NCBI GenBank assembly: GCA_964059195.1
Contig: CAXKWD010000006.1
Coordinates: 14,128,530-14,192,529, forward strand
Source of the DNA: Ectobius pallidus
Lineage: Eukaryota > Arthropoda > Insecta > Blattodea > Ectobiidae
Direction of reading: 5' to 3'
Length of the DNA stretch: 64,000 nucleotides
Part shown: in pieces, positions 46,343 to 55,929 of the stretch
Layout: every line of letters begins with the position of its first letter
Numbering within the stretch: position 1 is the stretch's first letter
The notes under the pieces: model-generated
What the model saw: the letters and a program-made list of their open reading frames with translations, nothing else
What the model was told of the DNA's origin: nothing
Databases searched by the model: none
Translations under genes and position numbers: made by a program

Positions 46343-46465
46343 AGGTTCCATCTGGCGCTGTGAATTGAACTCCGGCTTAGCTCAGTTGGTAGAGCATTGG
46401 CGCGAATAGCCAAGGGTCCTGGGTTCAAGTCCCAGTGTCGGAGGAATTTTTCTCCTATAATATTC
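46343..46465 (+). repeat. tRNA-derived SINE, family C, with a complete tRNA cloverleaf
   Basis: Bases 46370-46443 fold as a full 74-nt tRNA. A 7-bp acceptor pairs CTCCGGC with GTCGGAG (one G-T). The D arm is GCTC/GAGC. The anticodon stem TTGGC/GCCAA has loop GCGAATA, giving GAA in the anticodon position. The T arm is CTGGG/CCCAG. The base before the anticodon is C rather than the invariant T. The flanks (GAGGTTCCATCTGGC before; GAATTTTTCTCCTATA after) recur at 16170-16262. Hence it is a SINE rather than a functional tRNA-Phe gene. Confidence 0.75.
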
Positions 46466-46584
46466 TAATGTAATGTCCAACAGAGACAATAATCTGTGGT
46501 TCATGAAAGCTTATATATCAATATTGGATATAATTGGACATTTCCTGTATCGGAAATTACTAAAAATATGCATTAGAAAAAAGG

Positions 46585-46870
46585 CAATGCAGACTTCTAT
46601 TGACCGCCTGCGTGGTCTCGTATTCAAGATCGCCGGGTTCGATCCTCGGTACCTCCTTGGATTTTTCTGAGGTAGGGAGGTCTGGAACGGGGTGCACTCA
46701 GCCTCGTGATACAAACTGATAGAGAAGTAGCGGCTCCGGCCGTGGCGTCGGCATGCTAACCACATGTCCCCAATCTTGCCATCTGCCTTTGGTAGATGAA
46801 GCAGCGGTCGGGTGGTAGGCCTTTTCCCTTCAGGGATGTAGTGCCACGGAGTTTAGTTTTTATAATTTTA
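46585..46870 (+). repeat. tRNA-derived SINE, family D
   Basis: CGCCTGCGTGGTCTCGTATTC is followed by a B box (GGTTCGATCCT). The body has GGAACGGGGTGCACTCAGCC, GGCATGCTAACCACATG and GGGTGGTAGGCCTTTTCCCT. It ends in TTAGTTTTTATAATTTTATT. Single copy in the window. Confidence 0.75.
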
Positions 46871-46936
46871 TTACGAATCGAACTATCATAATGCATTTGT
46901 GTATTAACAAAAATGATTGCTACGTAAATAAATAAG

Positions 46937-47479
46937 AAGGGTTCGGATGTTTATGACATGTCATATTTTTATTCTGACCTCCGTTCTCGCCGCAATCACA
47001 AACTAAACATGAATTGCACATTTGTTATCCTAATCGGACCGTTTTTATTTTGCATATAATGTCATATTTTGGTCATTTTTGTGGTATTGGCCATATTTTG
47101 GCCATATTTGTAATTTAACGTCATATCTCAGTTATAAATTCGGTAAAAGAGCACAACTGTACATTGCGTATATTACATGGTCAAGTTAAATTTGAAATTT
47201 AATGATGAATTAATTTAATATTTATACTAAATTAATATTTAACTTAAGTTTTAAATTGAATACAGTTCATATTTTATAGGGACACGCAAGTTGTACAAAA
47301 TATTATGTGATGTAAGAATTTAATGTCTTTAAACGTTTTAAATTGGGTCATTTATTTTTTTAAAATACGTTCTTTTGTGAGGTCATATTTAGGATTTTTG
47401 TGTCATATTTAGTCATTTTCAAGGGCATATTTGTGGTCATGTTTTCTACTTTTTTTAGGTCATAAACATCCGAACCCTA
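46937..47479. mobile_element. hAT MITE, AGGGTTCGGATGTTTATGA family, copy 1
   Basis: The left end AAGGGTTCGGATGTTTATGA pairs with the right end (minus strand TAGGGTTCGGATGTTTATGA). The 8-bp TAAATAAG is duplicated exactly (46929-46936, 47480-47487). The interior is rich in GTCATATTTTGGTCAT words. Confidence 0.9.
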
Positions 47480-47487
47480 TAAATAAG

Positions 47488-48590
47488 ACTGACTAAATTT
47501 GAAAATAGTATTCTTGTGCATCCCTGTTCCTCGGACGCGTATCCATTTCACTTTCTTGTGTTGCAAGTAAAAAAGTGTGTATTATTTATAAGCAAGGTTG
47601 TTTTTATACAAGTCTGTTTCCTCAGCAAACTGATGTCCGCGATCGACCTTCCTCGAGCTGCGTCGTAAACCGTGTTGTGATGGTTCATTATACGGCATGA
47701 GATGGAGGGAATGTCACCTCATGCAAAGTTTAAGTCCGTCCGCTCTAGGAATTGTATTTATAATCAAAGTTACAAAAACATAAACCTGCTACAATGTGCA
47801 TGTGACATCTTCGTGGATACCTGCAGCTCTTGTATTATGAACCACTGCTAATCGCATCCAATTGTCAGTGTGTCCTATTGAATATTACATTGCAGTAATG
47901 TAATCTAACTTTGATTGACGAGCCATAGGAAGATCGCAAGCGAGTTTCGATAGGATCTCTAAGTCGAATTTGGGATCATTTAAAAACATAGGATATTGAT
48001 CATAAGACGCAATTTTTTCTTTGAAAACAGAGCCTTGAAAGTTGACTGCGTCTAATAATCCAAAGTAAACTAAAAAAAAAAAAAAGAATGTAGGCCTAAA
48101 TGTTGCCGGAATATCATAGTTATAAACAAGGTATTGTACACAATAAGATAGCTACAAATTTTGGTACATCAGTGCACTTGTCACAATCGTAAAATAAGGG
48201 TACCTGGAAGCCAGGTATACAATGCAAAAAGAAAGGGATGTTGAGTTCTTTTATATGAAAGGAGTTGTTTCCGCCGGGTGGTTTAAATGAAGGCAGTGGC
48301 CACTAAACAGCCTTGTTATGCTGAATTGAGAGTTAGAGGGTGTAAAAGTATTTTCAGTCTTTCATGAGAAATCAGTTCAGTTAAAATTTACGCGATACCA
48401 CCTGTACAAAAGAGACTTTCGTACGACGCAGGTTTTAACTTAGAAGTGATTTACACTGATTCCATTGTACAAGACTATAATTTGTTTATAAAATGAAGTA
48501 TATTATTATTACCTTTAAAAATTTTCGTTTAGAATCACATTAAATTTCTTTTCCTTTAAATTTCCATTCTAAATTCAAGGTGCGTCTTAT
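47488..48590. other. Mostly unique-looking DNA
   Basis: No coding domain or complete repeat is recognised. A short GC-richer patch lies at 47635-47720. Confidence 0.4.
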
Positions 48591-48623
48591 GGTCCGGAGC
48601 GTCTTATAGTCCGTAAAATACGG
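48583..48623. mobile_element. Solo end of a pogo/Tigger-like element
   Basis: GTGCGTCTTATGGTCCG, then GCGTCTTATAGTCCG, then TAAAATACGG, followed by TA. The phrase 'GTCTTATAGTCCGNAAAATACGGTA' is typical of one TIR type of Tc1/mariner-pogo elements. The other end is not found. Confidence 0.5.
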
Positions 48624-48910
48624 TATATACAGATTTTTCTTTTTGAAAATCTCTTGCGTACTTACTTACTTAGCCTATTTACTCACATTTTTTTATCTGT
48701 CAATATGAAACTACCCAGGGTCCCTGAGCCGTAGGCTATACACCTAATATCGATATATTCAATTCGAAATTTTAAACGTATATTTCAGATCTCTGTGTTC
48801 AGTAGATTTCGCTGTGCATCGAAGTACAGACTAACAGACAGTATATATGTTAATCATCGCCTTTATTCCAAAGAAACAATTGAGATATATGTCTAGTTGT
48901 GTTTATAGTC

Positions 48911-49013
48911 TAACCTTGCTTTTTTTTTTCTGTTCTAGGTAAGTGAAGTTTAGCTCGCTTGTTTTGAACAGTCAGTGCCTGTCTCCAGATGTCCAGCTCT
49001 GCTTTGAGTAAGT
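48911..49013 (+). other. Candidate recursive-splicing (ratchet) site or small 5' exon
   Basis: A near-pure pyrimidine tract ends in CTGTTCTAG at 48938, an excellent 3' splice site. It is followed with no gap by GTAAGT, a consensus 5' splice site. A second GTAAGT lies at 49008-49013. If the first donor is skipped, an exon 48939-49007 would result. That exon contains ATG at 48989, opening MSSSAL before the donor. No homologous protein can be recognised from six codons. The reading is inference from splice consensus alone. Confidence 0.3.
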
Positions 49014-49202
49014 ACATTCATTTAATGCAGAATAATTTTCACACAGAAGTTTGCTAAAAGTTATGTCTAAGCTTTAATAAACATATTCTGAAGTGTGAAC
49101 ATGGATGCAAGTAATAAGTTTTTCTTGTTTGTGCCAAAATAATCTCTTTCCGTTCTCCCTAAGATTGTTTTATTTTTTTTATTTTTCGCTTTCAGTCAGA
49201 TT

Positions 49203-49483
49203 AGGTAAGCCTTTAATTATATAACATAAAAGTGATGAACACTTGATAAAAACACTTAGTTATGATAGTGGTTAAAAGATCGGTTAAAAACAATAAAAAA
49301 CACACATAACACAAGACGTTTCAGCCCGCCCTCCAGGCCTTCCTCAGGCCTGGAGGGCGGGCTGAAACGTCTTGTGTTATGTGTGTTTTTTATTGTTTTT
49401 AACCGATCTTTTAACCACTATCATAACTAAGTGTTTTTATCAAGTGTTCATCACGTTTATGTTATATAATTAAAGGCTTACCT
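49203..49483. mobile_element. Near-perfect 281-nt palindrome (MITE)
   Basis: AGGTAAGCCTTTAATTATAT at the left is mirrored at the right to TAATTAAAGGCTTACCT. Arms of ~136 bp differ at about one position (AAAAGTGATG against the inverse of CATCACGTTT). The centre, near 49343, is a 7-nt loop between CTCCAGGCC and GGCCTGGAG. The near-identity implies recent origin or arm correction. An RNA copy would be a long perfect hairpin. Confidence 0.9.
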
Positions 49484-49556
49484 TCTTATTAGCGTAGTGA
49501 ATATATTTATAGGAGGGCGACAGTGTGATACCCGAGGTTTAAAGGATTCTAATAAC

Positions 49557-50291
49557 TAGGGCAAGGCATTTAATGACCATAAAATAGTAAAAAATCGCAG
49601 AATAAAAAATGCATTTATGACCTGGAAATAGTAAAAAAATGACACTATTTTTAAAAAATGACCAATAAATTTTCCAATATTATATTTAGTCTTTTTTTTT
49701 TAATAATGATTTGCTGAAAGCAATTTAACGGATGACAGTGCGTTATGAATTTAGGCTACAATATAAAACACACTTATTTCATTGCTAAAAAAGTAAGTAA
49801 ATCTATACTACTTGGAGACCCTTAGCGAAAAAAAAAATCCTTCTGAACTGGCATGCCCATCATATTGCCCTTAGCAAATATGTGCCATTTAAAAAGGAAT
49901 AAAAAATAATTCCTTATTGTTACAAGACAAACTGCTATGGTGTTTACAACAAACCTGAATTAAAATTAACTATGAACAGTTGGCGGAGATAAAAACGATT
50001 GTCTGTTGTCTGAGACTAACGACTTTTATATGGAAAAGCTGCTCTGTGCCTCCACTGAAACATGGCCTAAAATGGCGAAAAAGACCTAAAAATGCCGAAA
50101 ATGACCTAAAAATGCAGAAAATGACCTCAAAATAGCCAAAGAATGACCTATCTCTTGAAAATGAGGACGAATGCAAAAACAAATTGCCCTTATTTAATTA
50201 ATTATTTCATGATACGCGTTTATGTATATATGCTAGCTATTTTTTAACCATTATATAAAAAAGATGCAATATCATCAAATGCCTTGCCCTA
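49557..50291. mobile_element. hAT MITE, TAGGGCAAGGCATTT family, copy 2
   Basis: Ends TAGGGCAAGGCATTTAATGA and the inverse (minus strand TAGGGCAAGGCATTTGATGA). CTAATAAC is duplicated exactly (49549-49556, 50292-50299). 735 bp; sister of 40477-41073, sharing CATGCCCATCA and AATGTGCCATTTAAAAA. Confidence 0.95.
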
Positions 50292-50892
50292 CTAATAACG
50301 TTAAGTATGCCAGTCGATAGAAAATAAATGAATATAGATATTTATCTCACGAAATAATTGAAAAGGCAGTGGTAGCCCAGAGAAATTTCTACCCATGAGA
50401 TCTATACTGTAGGAATAGGTACTAAGGTAAGTAAGTAAGTACGGTTCATTTCTATCTGTTTCGATTTGTCACAAAAACTACTAAACTGATACAGCTGAAA
50501 CTCTGCATGAACATCTTATAACCGGAAAGATTAGACTACAGTCGTTCACTCATATCCGCTATTTCACCTTATATCATAATCATTGACATTCAATATCAGT
50601 TCAAATGAATACAATAATCAGATGCGCATCAATAGTTCACGGCCTACTGGTAAAACAAATGATCAAATGTTTCTCTCTCTTTCTAGGGCTTGTTTCATAA
50701 AAGCTCAGTGTGAAAATATTATGATCAGGAAACAACAGAAAATCATAAAACAATATTTTTGCAGCCATGTCAGCGTTTATTATTTTGAAAATTTAAAGAA
50801 AATATGGGAGCAATTCCTGATTATACTGTTGCAATGGATATAGTTACTTTGAGATACTATATAGTTATATATTATAAAGGGCATGTTCTATA

Positions 50893-51062
50893 CAGTCGAA
50901 CCTCCATACAACGAAGACCGATATACTGATAAACCCTCATTAAGCGATATTTTTCTATGGTCCCGGCAAATTTCCTGTCTTAATAACGTTATTTGTCCCT
51001 CGTTATAGCGATTAAGATATTTTGTGAACACCCTTCTATAACGATAAATATGTCGAAGTGAA
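50893..51062 (+). mobile_element. Truncated pogo-like element
   Basis: TA (50891-50892) is followed by CAGTCGAACCTCCATACAAC and internal words CTCGTTATAGCGATTAAGA and TTCTATAACGATAAATATG. The TIR form CAGTCGAACCTCGRTATAACG is typical of pogo-like elements in arthropods. No right end. Confidence 0.55.
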
Positions 51063-51094
51063 ATTGCCATTCTAGACCAGCAACTTATAGCAGA

Positions 51095-51932
51095 CTAGCT
51101 TAAAAGACCCGGCGTCGCGCGGGTTTTGTATTTTGTAATTGGAAATTAGCTTATGAAGGATTTTCAATTTTAAATTCTAGGTCCTTATATAGGCATTTAT
51201 AATTTGAAATAGGAAGAACGACTTATTACACTCAAACTATTCCCTCAGAAAACGCTTGATATAGTTTTTTATGGCTCATAGAGGATCTAGAAATTTGCAT
51301 CCCATCGCTTGTACAGTGCACAGCAAGCCTGGTAGAGGTTTAAATAAGAAGAAACAGAAATTCCTGTAACATAAAATTGTAATATCGAGGCGGGAAATTT
51401 CCCACTCTTATGTTACCATAAAGCATTATCACTTTCATACTTTTCTCTCCAAAAACCTGCGATATAATATAATAATATACACATTACCATACCTCGTTTT
51501 GTTTTCTCTATGTCCAGGGTAGAGAAAGTTATGTGATTCCATTATTTTAGTGGATTTCACTCTGTAATATTTATTTATAACATGAATTATTTTGATAACT
51601 TCTCTTATTTGTCAAAAGTGCATTTCATTTGTTTTTTCCAAGCCCATCATATACCATTTGGCAACAATATATTCTGTGATTTGGAATTGATAATTCTATG
51701 TAAAAAGGGATTAAGTATTTTCAAAAACATTTAATTTTTGGCATTTAGAATCAGAATTTTTCAAAATCCTTTCTTAGTGAGCACCTACATTATGAAACGA
51801 AGGTACTGTCAAAATTCCAAGTCTCTACCTTTTATAGTTTAGGCTGTACGTTGATTCCTGTCATTCAGTCAATCAGTCAGTCAGTCATTCATTCAGTCAG
51901 TCAGGACAAAGCCTTTTATATGTATATAGAGA
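51095..51932 (-). mobile_element. Non-autonomous Helitron, copy 3
   Basis: The minus strand starts A|TCTCTATATACATATAAAAG and ends hairpin (CCCGCGCGACGCCGGG) then TCTTTTAAGCTAG|T. Closely similar to 33381-34246 and 20752-21575. Confidence 0.9.
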
Positions 51933-51949
51933 TTACTGTCCTTCCCAGC

Positions 51950-52452
51950 TGGTGCGAACCTTTAAGCCACCTTTAGAAATTCCGGAAGGTACATTTTATT
52001 TTCAGTAGAGGGTGGTCACTGACCAATGTGATTGATCCGTCTTTCTTCTTTATGGGCTAAAGGGCATAACCCGAGTGAAATTCACAGGGACATGCGTGGC
52101 GTGTATGGGTACGACTGTATGGACCGTAGCAATGTCTCCAGGTGTGTGCATTCTTCGAAGATGGCCGTGATAACCTTTCACTTGTTTGGTCCCGTGAAGA
52201 AATTCCTGGCCGGTAAACGATTTGCGTCAGATGCAGAAGTCCGCAGATGGCTATACTCCAACCGAACGGACTTATATGAACAGGGTATTTTGAAACTGGT
52301 ATCACGATATGAGAAAAGTGTTGAGAAACTTGGCAACTACATAGAAAAATAGACAAAAGATGTCCTTTCATGTGTACATTTGTTTGTAATTGTACCTATT
52401 AAACTTTTGTATATATATATATGTGCTTTACTTTTCGATCCACCCTCGTATT
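51950..52452 (+). mobile_element. Mariner (MLE) deletion derivative
   Basis: The right end reads TACGAGGGTGGATCGAAAAG on the minus strand, a standard MLE terminus. The matching left end is absent, with the Helitron's 5' end lying just upstream. The interior encodes the shortened transposase below. Confidence 0.75.
52032..52352 (+). pseudogene. Mariner transposase with catalytic core deleted in frame (HTH fused to C-terminus)
   Basis: A 106-codon open frame. Residues ~8-38 (WAKGHNPSEIHRDMRGVYGY, SNVSRCV) match the N-terminal helix-turn-helix of mariner transposases, which binds the element ends. From ~49 on, FHLFGPVKKFLAGKRFASDA, VRRWLYSNRTDLYEQGILKL and EKLGNYIEK are the standard C-terminal end. 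Everything between, including the HVNEL-type linker and all three catalytic aspartates of the DD34D domain, is missing, yet the frame is open through the junction near 52170. It ends in the usual place for the family. No left TIR is present. The product, if made, could bind DNA but not cut it. The minus-strand frame is a shadow. Confidence 0.85.
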
Positions 52453-52955
52453 TCTTTGAAAGGACTTTCCTGTATCTACAGGCCTCGCGTTTGAACAGGA
52501 AGATTTTCTGGAAATTGTGAATGAAAACACAATTCTAGCTGTGGTTGGGACTGGTGAAAAGTGTCATTGCACGAAGTAACTTTCTCATTTGTAATGTCGT
52601 GACCCATGTACATTGTACTTGCATATAGCGTGATGCGGTACCCTGTGATTCTCATTTGCACTGATTACTGGAGAAAAGTTTTATCTGGCCGGGTATATGC
52701 ATGCATAAGCCCTGTGTGCAGTAACAGGAATAGTAATTAACGGTATAGCTGCATGGTTGTAACAGATTAGACCATCCCAAGCTGCCTATCCCTTCTCCAG
52801 TAGTTAGCACTCCTAGTGTTAGGCCAATGTAAACTGCATTTTCAAACTAGCTAATTACTGTAAAGTATTTTTTAAGTTACTTTTTTCATCCTTTAGTCTA
52901 TGTCTCCTGCATTAACAAAAGCAAGTGTTTTCTTCCTTCTCAAGGAACAAGGAAA

Positions 52956-53221
52956 AATTCCGGGGTGCGCGGGTAAAGAGAGTTAAGTCCACCATCCTAA
53001 AAAATTGAGTTATGTCCATAGAGTAAGTCATATTCAAAATTGTACGGTAGTTATGGATGTGTGCCTCATGGGTTTATCCATTTCTAAAGCTGTACGGTAG
53101 TTATGGATGTGTGCTTCATGGGTTTATCCATTTCTAAAGCTATGCTGGGCTGGTATAGTCACTCTAATTCTCAGTAACAAGAAAGTGGACTTAACTCTCT
53201 TTGCCCGCGCACCCCGGAATT
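52956..53221. mobile_element. Short TIR element with 36-bp ends and an internal 56-bp direct duplication
   Basis: AATTCCGGGGTGCGCGGGTA and on (ending GTCCAC) is mirrored at 53186-53221 with one change. Inside, TGTACGGTAGTTATGGATGT to TTTATCCATTTCTAAAGCT occurs twice in tandem (53041-53145). No target duplication is clear. Class unknown. Confidence 0.8.
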
Positions 53222-53275
53222 ATGTCCCATCTTTTCTATAGTGTGTAGGTCAATTCCCCACACATTAGAAGAACT

Positions 53276-53375
53276 GGAGATCTATATCTATATCTATCCA
53301 TCTATCTATCTATCTATCTGTCTATCTATATACTTATCTACATCCATCCATCTGTCTGTCTGTCTGTCTATCTAA
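53276..53375. repeat. (TATC/TGTC)n microsatellite
   Basis: ATCTATATCTATCCATC, then CTATCTATCTATCTGTCTAT, then CTGTCTGTCTGTCTATC. Confidence 0.95.
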
Positions 53376-54560
53376 TTATGTATGTAAACCCTATATCCTT
53401 AGGGAAGTTCGATTTCACCGATTGTATTCCAGTTTTTAACAGTGAACTGGAAGACACCGATGTGTGACGCATGATGAGAACTCCCTGTATCTGACGTACG
53501 CTTTCCCGGTGCCTAGCCCTAATAACGCACTAATCAAGCTGTGGGAATGTGCGAAGAATAGGCAGTAGCAGAGGAGATTAGATGCGTGGTCGTTGAAGAA
53601 CTGCAATCAACATGCCATCATGAAGTCGGCTGAGGTTTTCCATTCGTTTCCGTGTGTGCACAGTTTTTTGATATGTTGACGGCTGTATAACATGACGAGG
53701 TGAGCCTTGATTAGATTCGCTGATCTGTTGTAAGATAACGCTACGAACCTGCCTGTTATATATGGGGGGGGGGCAGTCAGAGTGAGCTTTCGTTGTTGTA
53801 ATCTTGTGTATGTGGCTTTGATTGATGTTATGATGTTGCTGTTCGTACTTTACCCCTCATACCATCCCTTCAACCTCTGGCTTTGATTTATGCATGTAAC
53901 GTATTAGATAATGTAGGCTAGTTAATACAGGATATAATAATACGCTAAGGATTAATTATTGGGATATGTATAGAGAGATGGCTCTGTGCAAAACTTACGA
54001 TCGCTCACAGTTCGATTCTCTGAGTATCGAACCGGCTCAATGCATAATTCCTACAACCAACCATTCTGTGTTTGCAGTAATTACAACGTGGTTTCACTTG
54101 AGCATGAATTTGTTCTGTTGCTAGAATGAAAATAGACAGTTTATAATGTTTTGTCATCTTTTCTTGACTAAATGCTCTTCAAATATATGTACACCTTTAC
54201 GTATGAATATTTTATTTTTAAACATTAGGACTCTCAGTTTTTTTGTATACTTGTACAGCTGTATATTAAGACATGTTTTCTAATAGTTTATAATTTATTT
54301 ATAAAAATGGTTTTCTTGAAAATTTTGACTATTAACTTGCAACACGATTACTTCAAGACTATGATATATGAAAACGCCACATTTTCACTGTTTTGTACAC
54401 AGAATAGTTCTCTATTGCTTGGCATTTAAATTTTTGGGGATACTTGAGATTTTAGATTGTTACATGTTGAAAATGTTTTTTGTTCACATCATTGTAAAGA
54501 AAAACGTAGAACACAGTAGAATATTCATACTTCATAAATTTCCTGCTGAGGCCTAGACTA
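53376..54560. other. No recognised gene
   Basis: Moderately AT-rich, with a G run near 53765. The frames have no domain; possibly unique sequence. Confidence 0.4.
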
Positions 54561-54850
54561 CTGTGGTTGTCGAGTTTGTCTTAAGCGGGTTACTAATAAT
54601 CTAGGCGTCAGATGGAAACCCAAGCAAAACAAACTTGACAATCAAAGTGGTATAAGCCTTAGCTGGGAATCCGCGAAAGACAAACTCGACGACCACATTG
54701 TTATAGACGTCAGTTGGAAACCCACCCAAAATAAGCCTACTTGAGCTGGAAAACCGCCCTAGACAAATTCGACAACATCATTGGTTTGCTGAAAACCCGC
54801 CCAATACAACTCTACAACCACAGCAGTGTAGCCATCAGGTGGAAATCCGA
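54561..54850. repeat. Degenerate ~55-bp minisatellite with its first unit inverted
   Basis: About five diverged units of AGTTGGAAACCCGCCCAA, ACAAACTCGACAACCAC and ATTGGTATAG. At 54561-54593 the same core appears inverted (GTGGTTGTCGAGTTTGTCTT, AAGCGGGTTA). Confidence 0.75.
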
Positions 54851-55929
54851 CATACTTTCTTCTATAAGATAGGTGTTCTCGCTATTATTGAAAAAATAAA
54901 ATTTAAAAATTGTGATTATAGGCCTAATGGTTTAAAAAAAAGTTATTTATTTTCATTACTTCACTAAGTCTGCTTGAAGTGCAAACTTTTATGTTTTGAA
55001 TGTTAAATGTGAAAATTAGAGGTTCAGTACACAAACAAGATAAAAAGATACAAATAAAGAAAATCTATCAGGTTAGAAAAACAAATGGGAAATAAATTTT
55101 AATAAATATGCTGTATATAACATATTTTATTTTATATAACATGTTACAGAATCATATAAGCGTATCATTTCCAGATTTTTCTCAGTAGGCCTACCCTGAA
55201 AATGTTATCTTGCCGTGTTTTGTAAAGCGTATATTCAATAATTTTGGCATTTATGTATAGATAGAAATACATTTATGCTGGTGATGAATCGCTCACAGTA
55301 TATTGCTGTACAAATACTAAAACTTTGTCGTTTTGTTTATATTCTTTTGCAGAAGTCAAATTGAAAGTTGGGAGCTCTGTTTTCAAAACAAATCTTTCGG
55401 CAACCTCTTTGTTGTTACAAGCGACAGTTTTCAAAATCACCAAAGGGTCATTACTTGTAGGGCTCTTTTCCAGCGAGGGAATATTGTGTTTTCAGAAATT
55501 CTTGTTAAAACATTGGTTTATTTTCTGGATTTTTACTTGGTTTCAGGAGGTTTGAATAGGCCACAAAGCTCAGTGGATGGTATGATTCCCTGCTCGGGCT
55601 GGGGATATGTTCTGAGTAAACATGTGGTAGCTATGCACATTCTGTTGGCTGCAAACAATGTCCTTTGTGAAGACGAATTCACTAAACTAGTGTGGTTTTA
55701 AGCTGGGCTACTACTATTTCATGCATGATCGTGTTCTGCCCTTTTCCATGCTCTGCTATGTTCGAAAAATGTTATTGCCTTTCGTAGAAATTAAAGAGAT
55801 CTCCATTTTACTCAGAGCGGCATCCTTCACAATCATAACGAGAAATTTTGTGGAAAAACTCTTAGTAAGTTTTAGGCTTAGTTTCAGGTCATACCCGAAC
55901 TTTTTTTTTACCTTCATAATATTATTATG
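54851..55929. other. No supported gene
   Basis: Two overlapping plus-strand frames (55325-55555, 55333-55701) follow a fair 3' splice-like TATTCTTTTGCAG at 55340-55352. The longer translation (SWELCFQNKSFGNLF) matches no family I know. Coding potential is possible but unproven. Confidence 0.3.

Noticed and set aside
46370..46443. Functional tRNA-Phe gene
   Set aside because: C replaces the invariant T before the anticodon and the flanks belong to a repeat with another copy at 16170-16262.
55325..55701. Possible exon after TATTCTTTTGCAG
   Set aside because: Splice acceptor is fair, but two competing frames exist, the protein matches nothing recognisable and no donor partner stands out.
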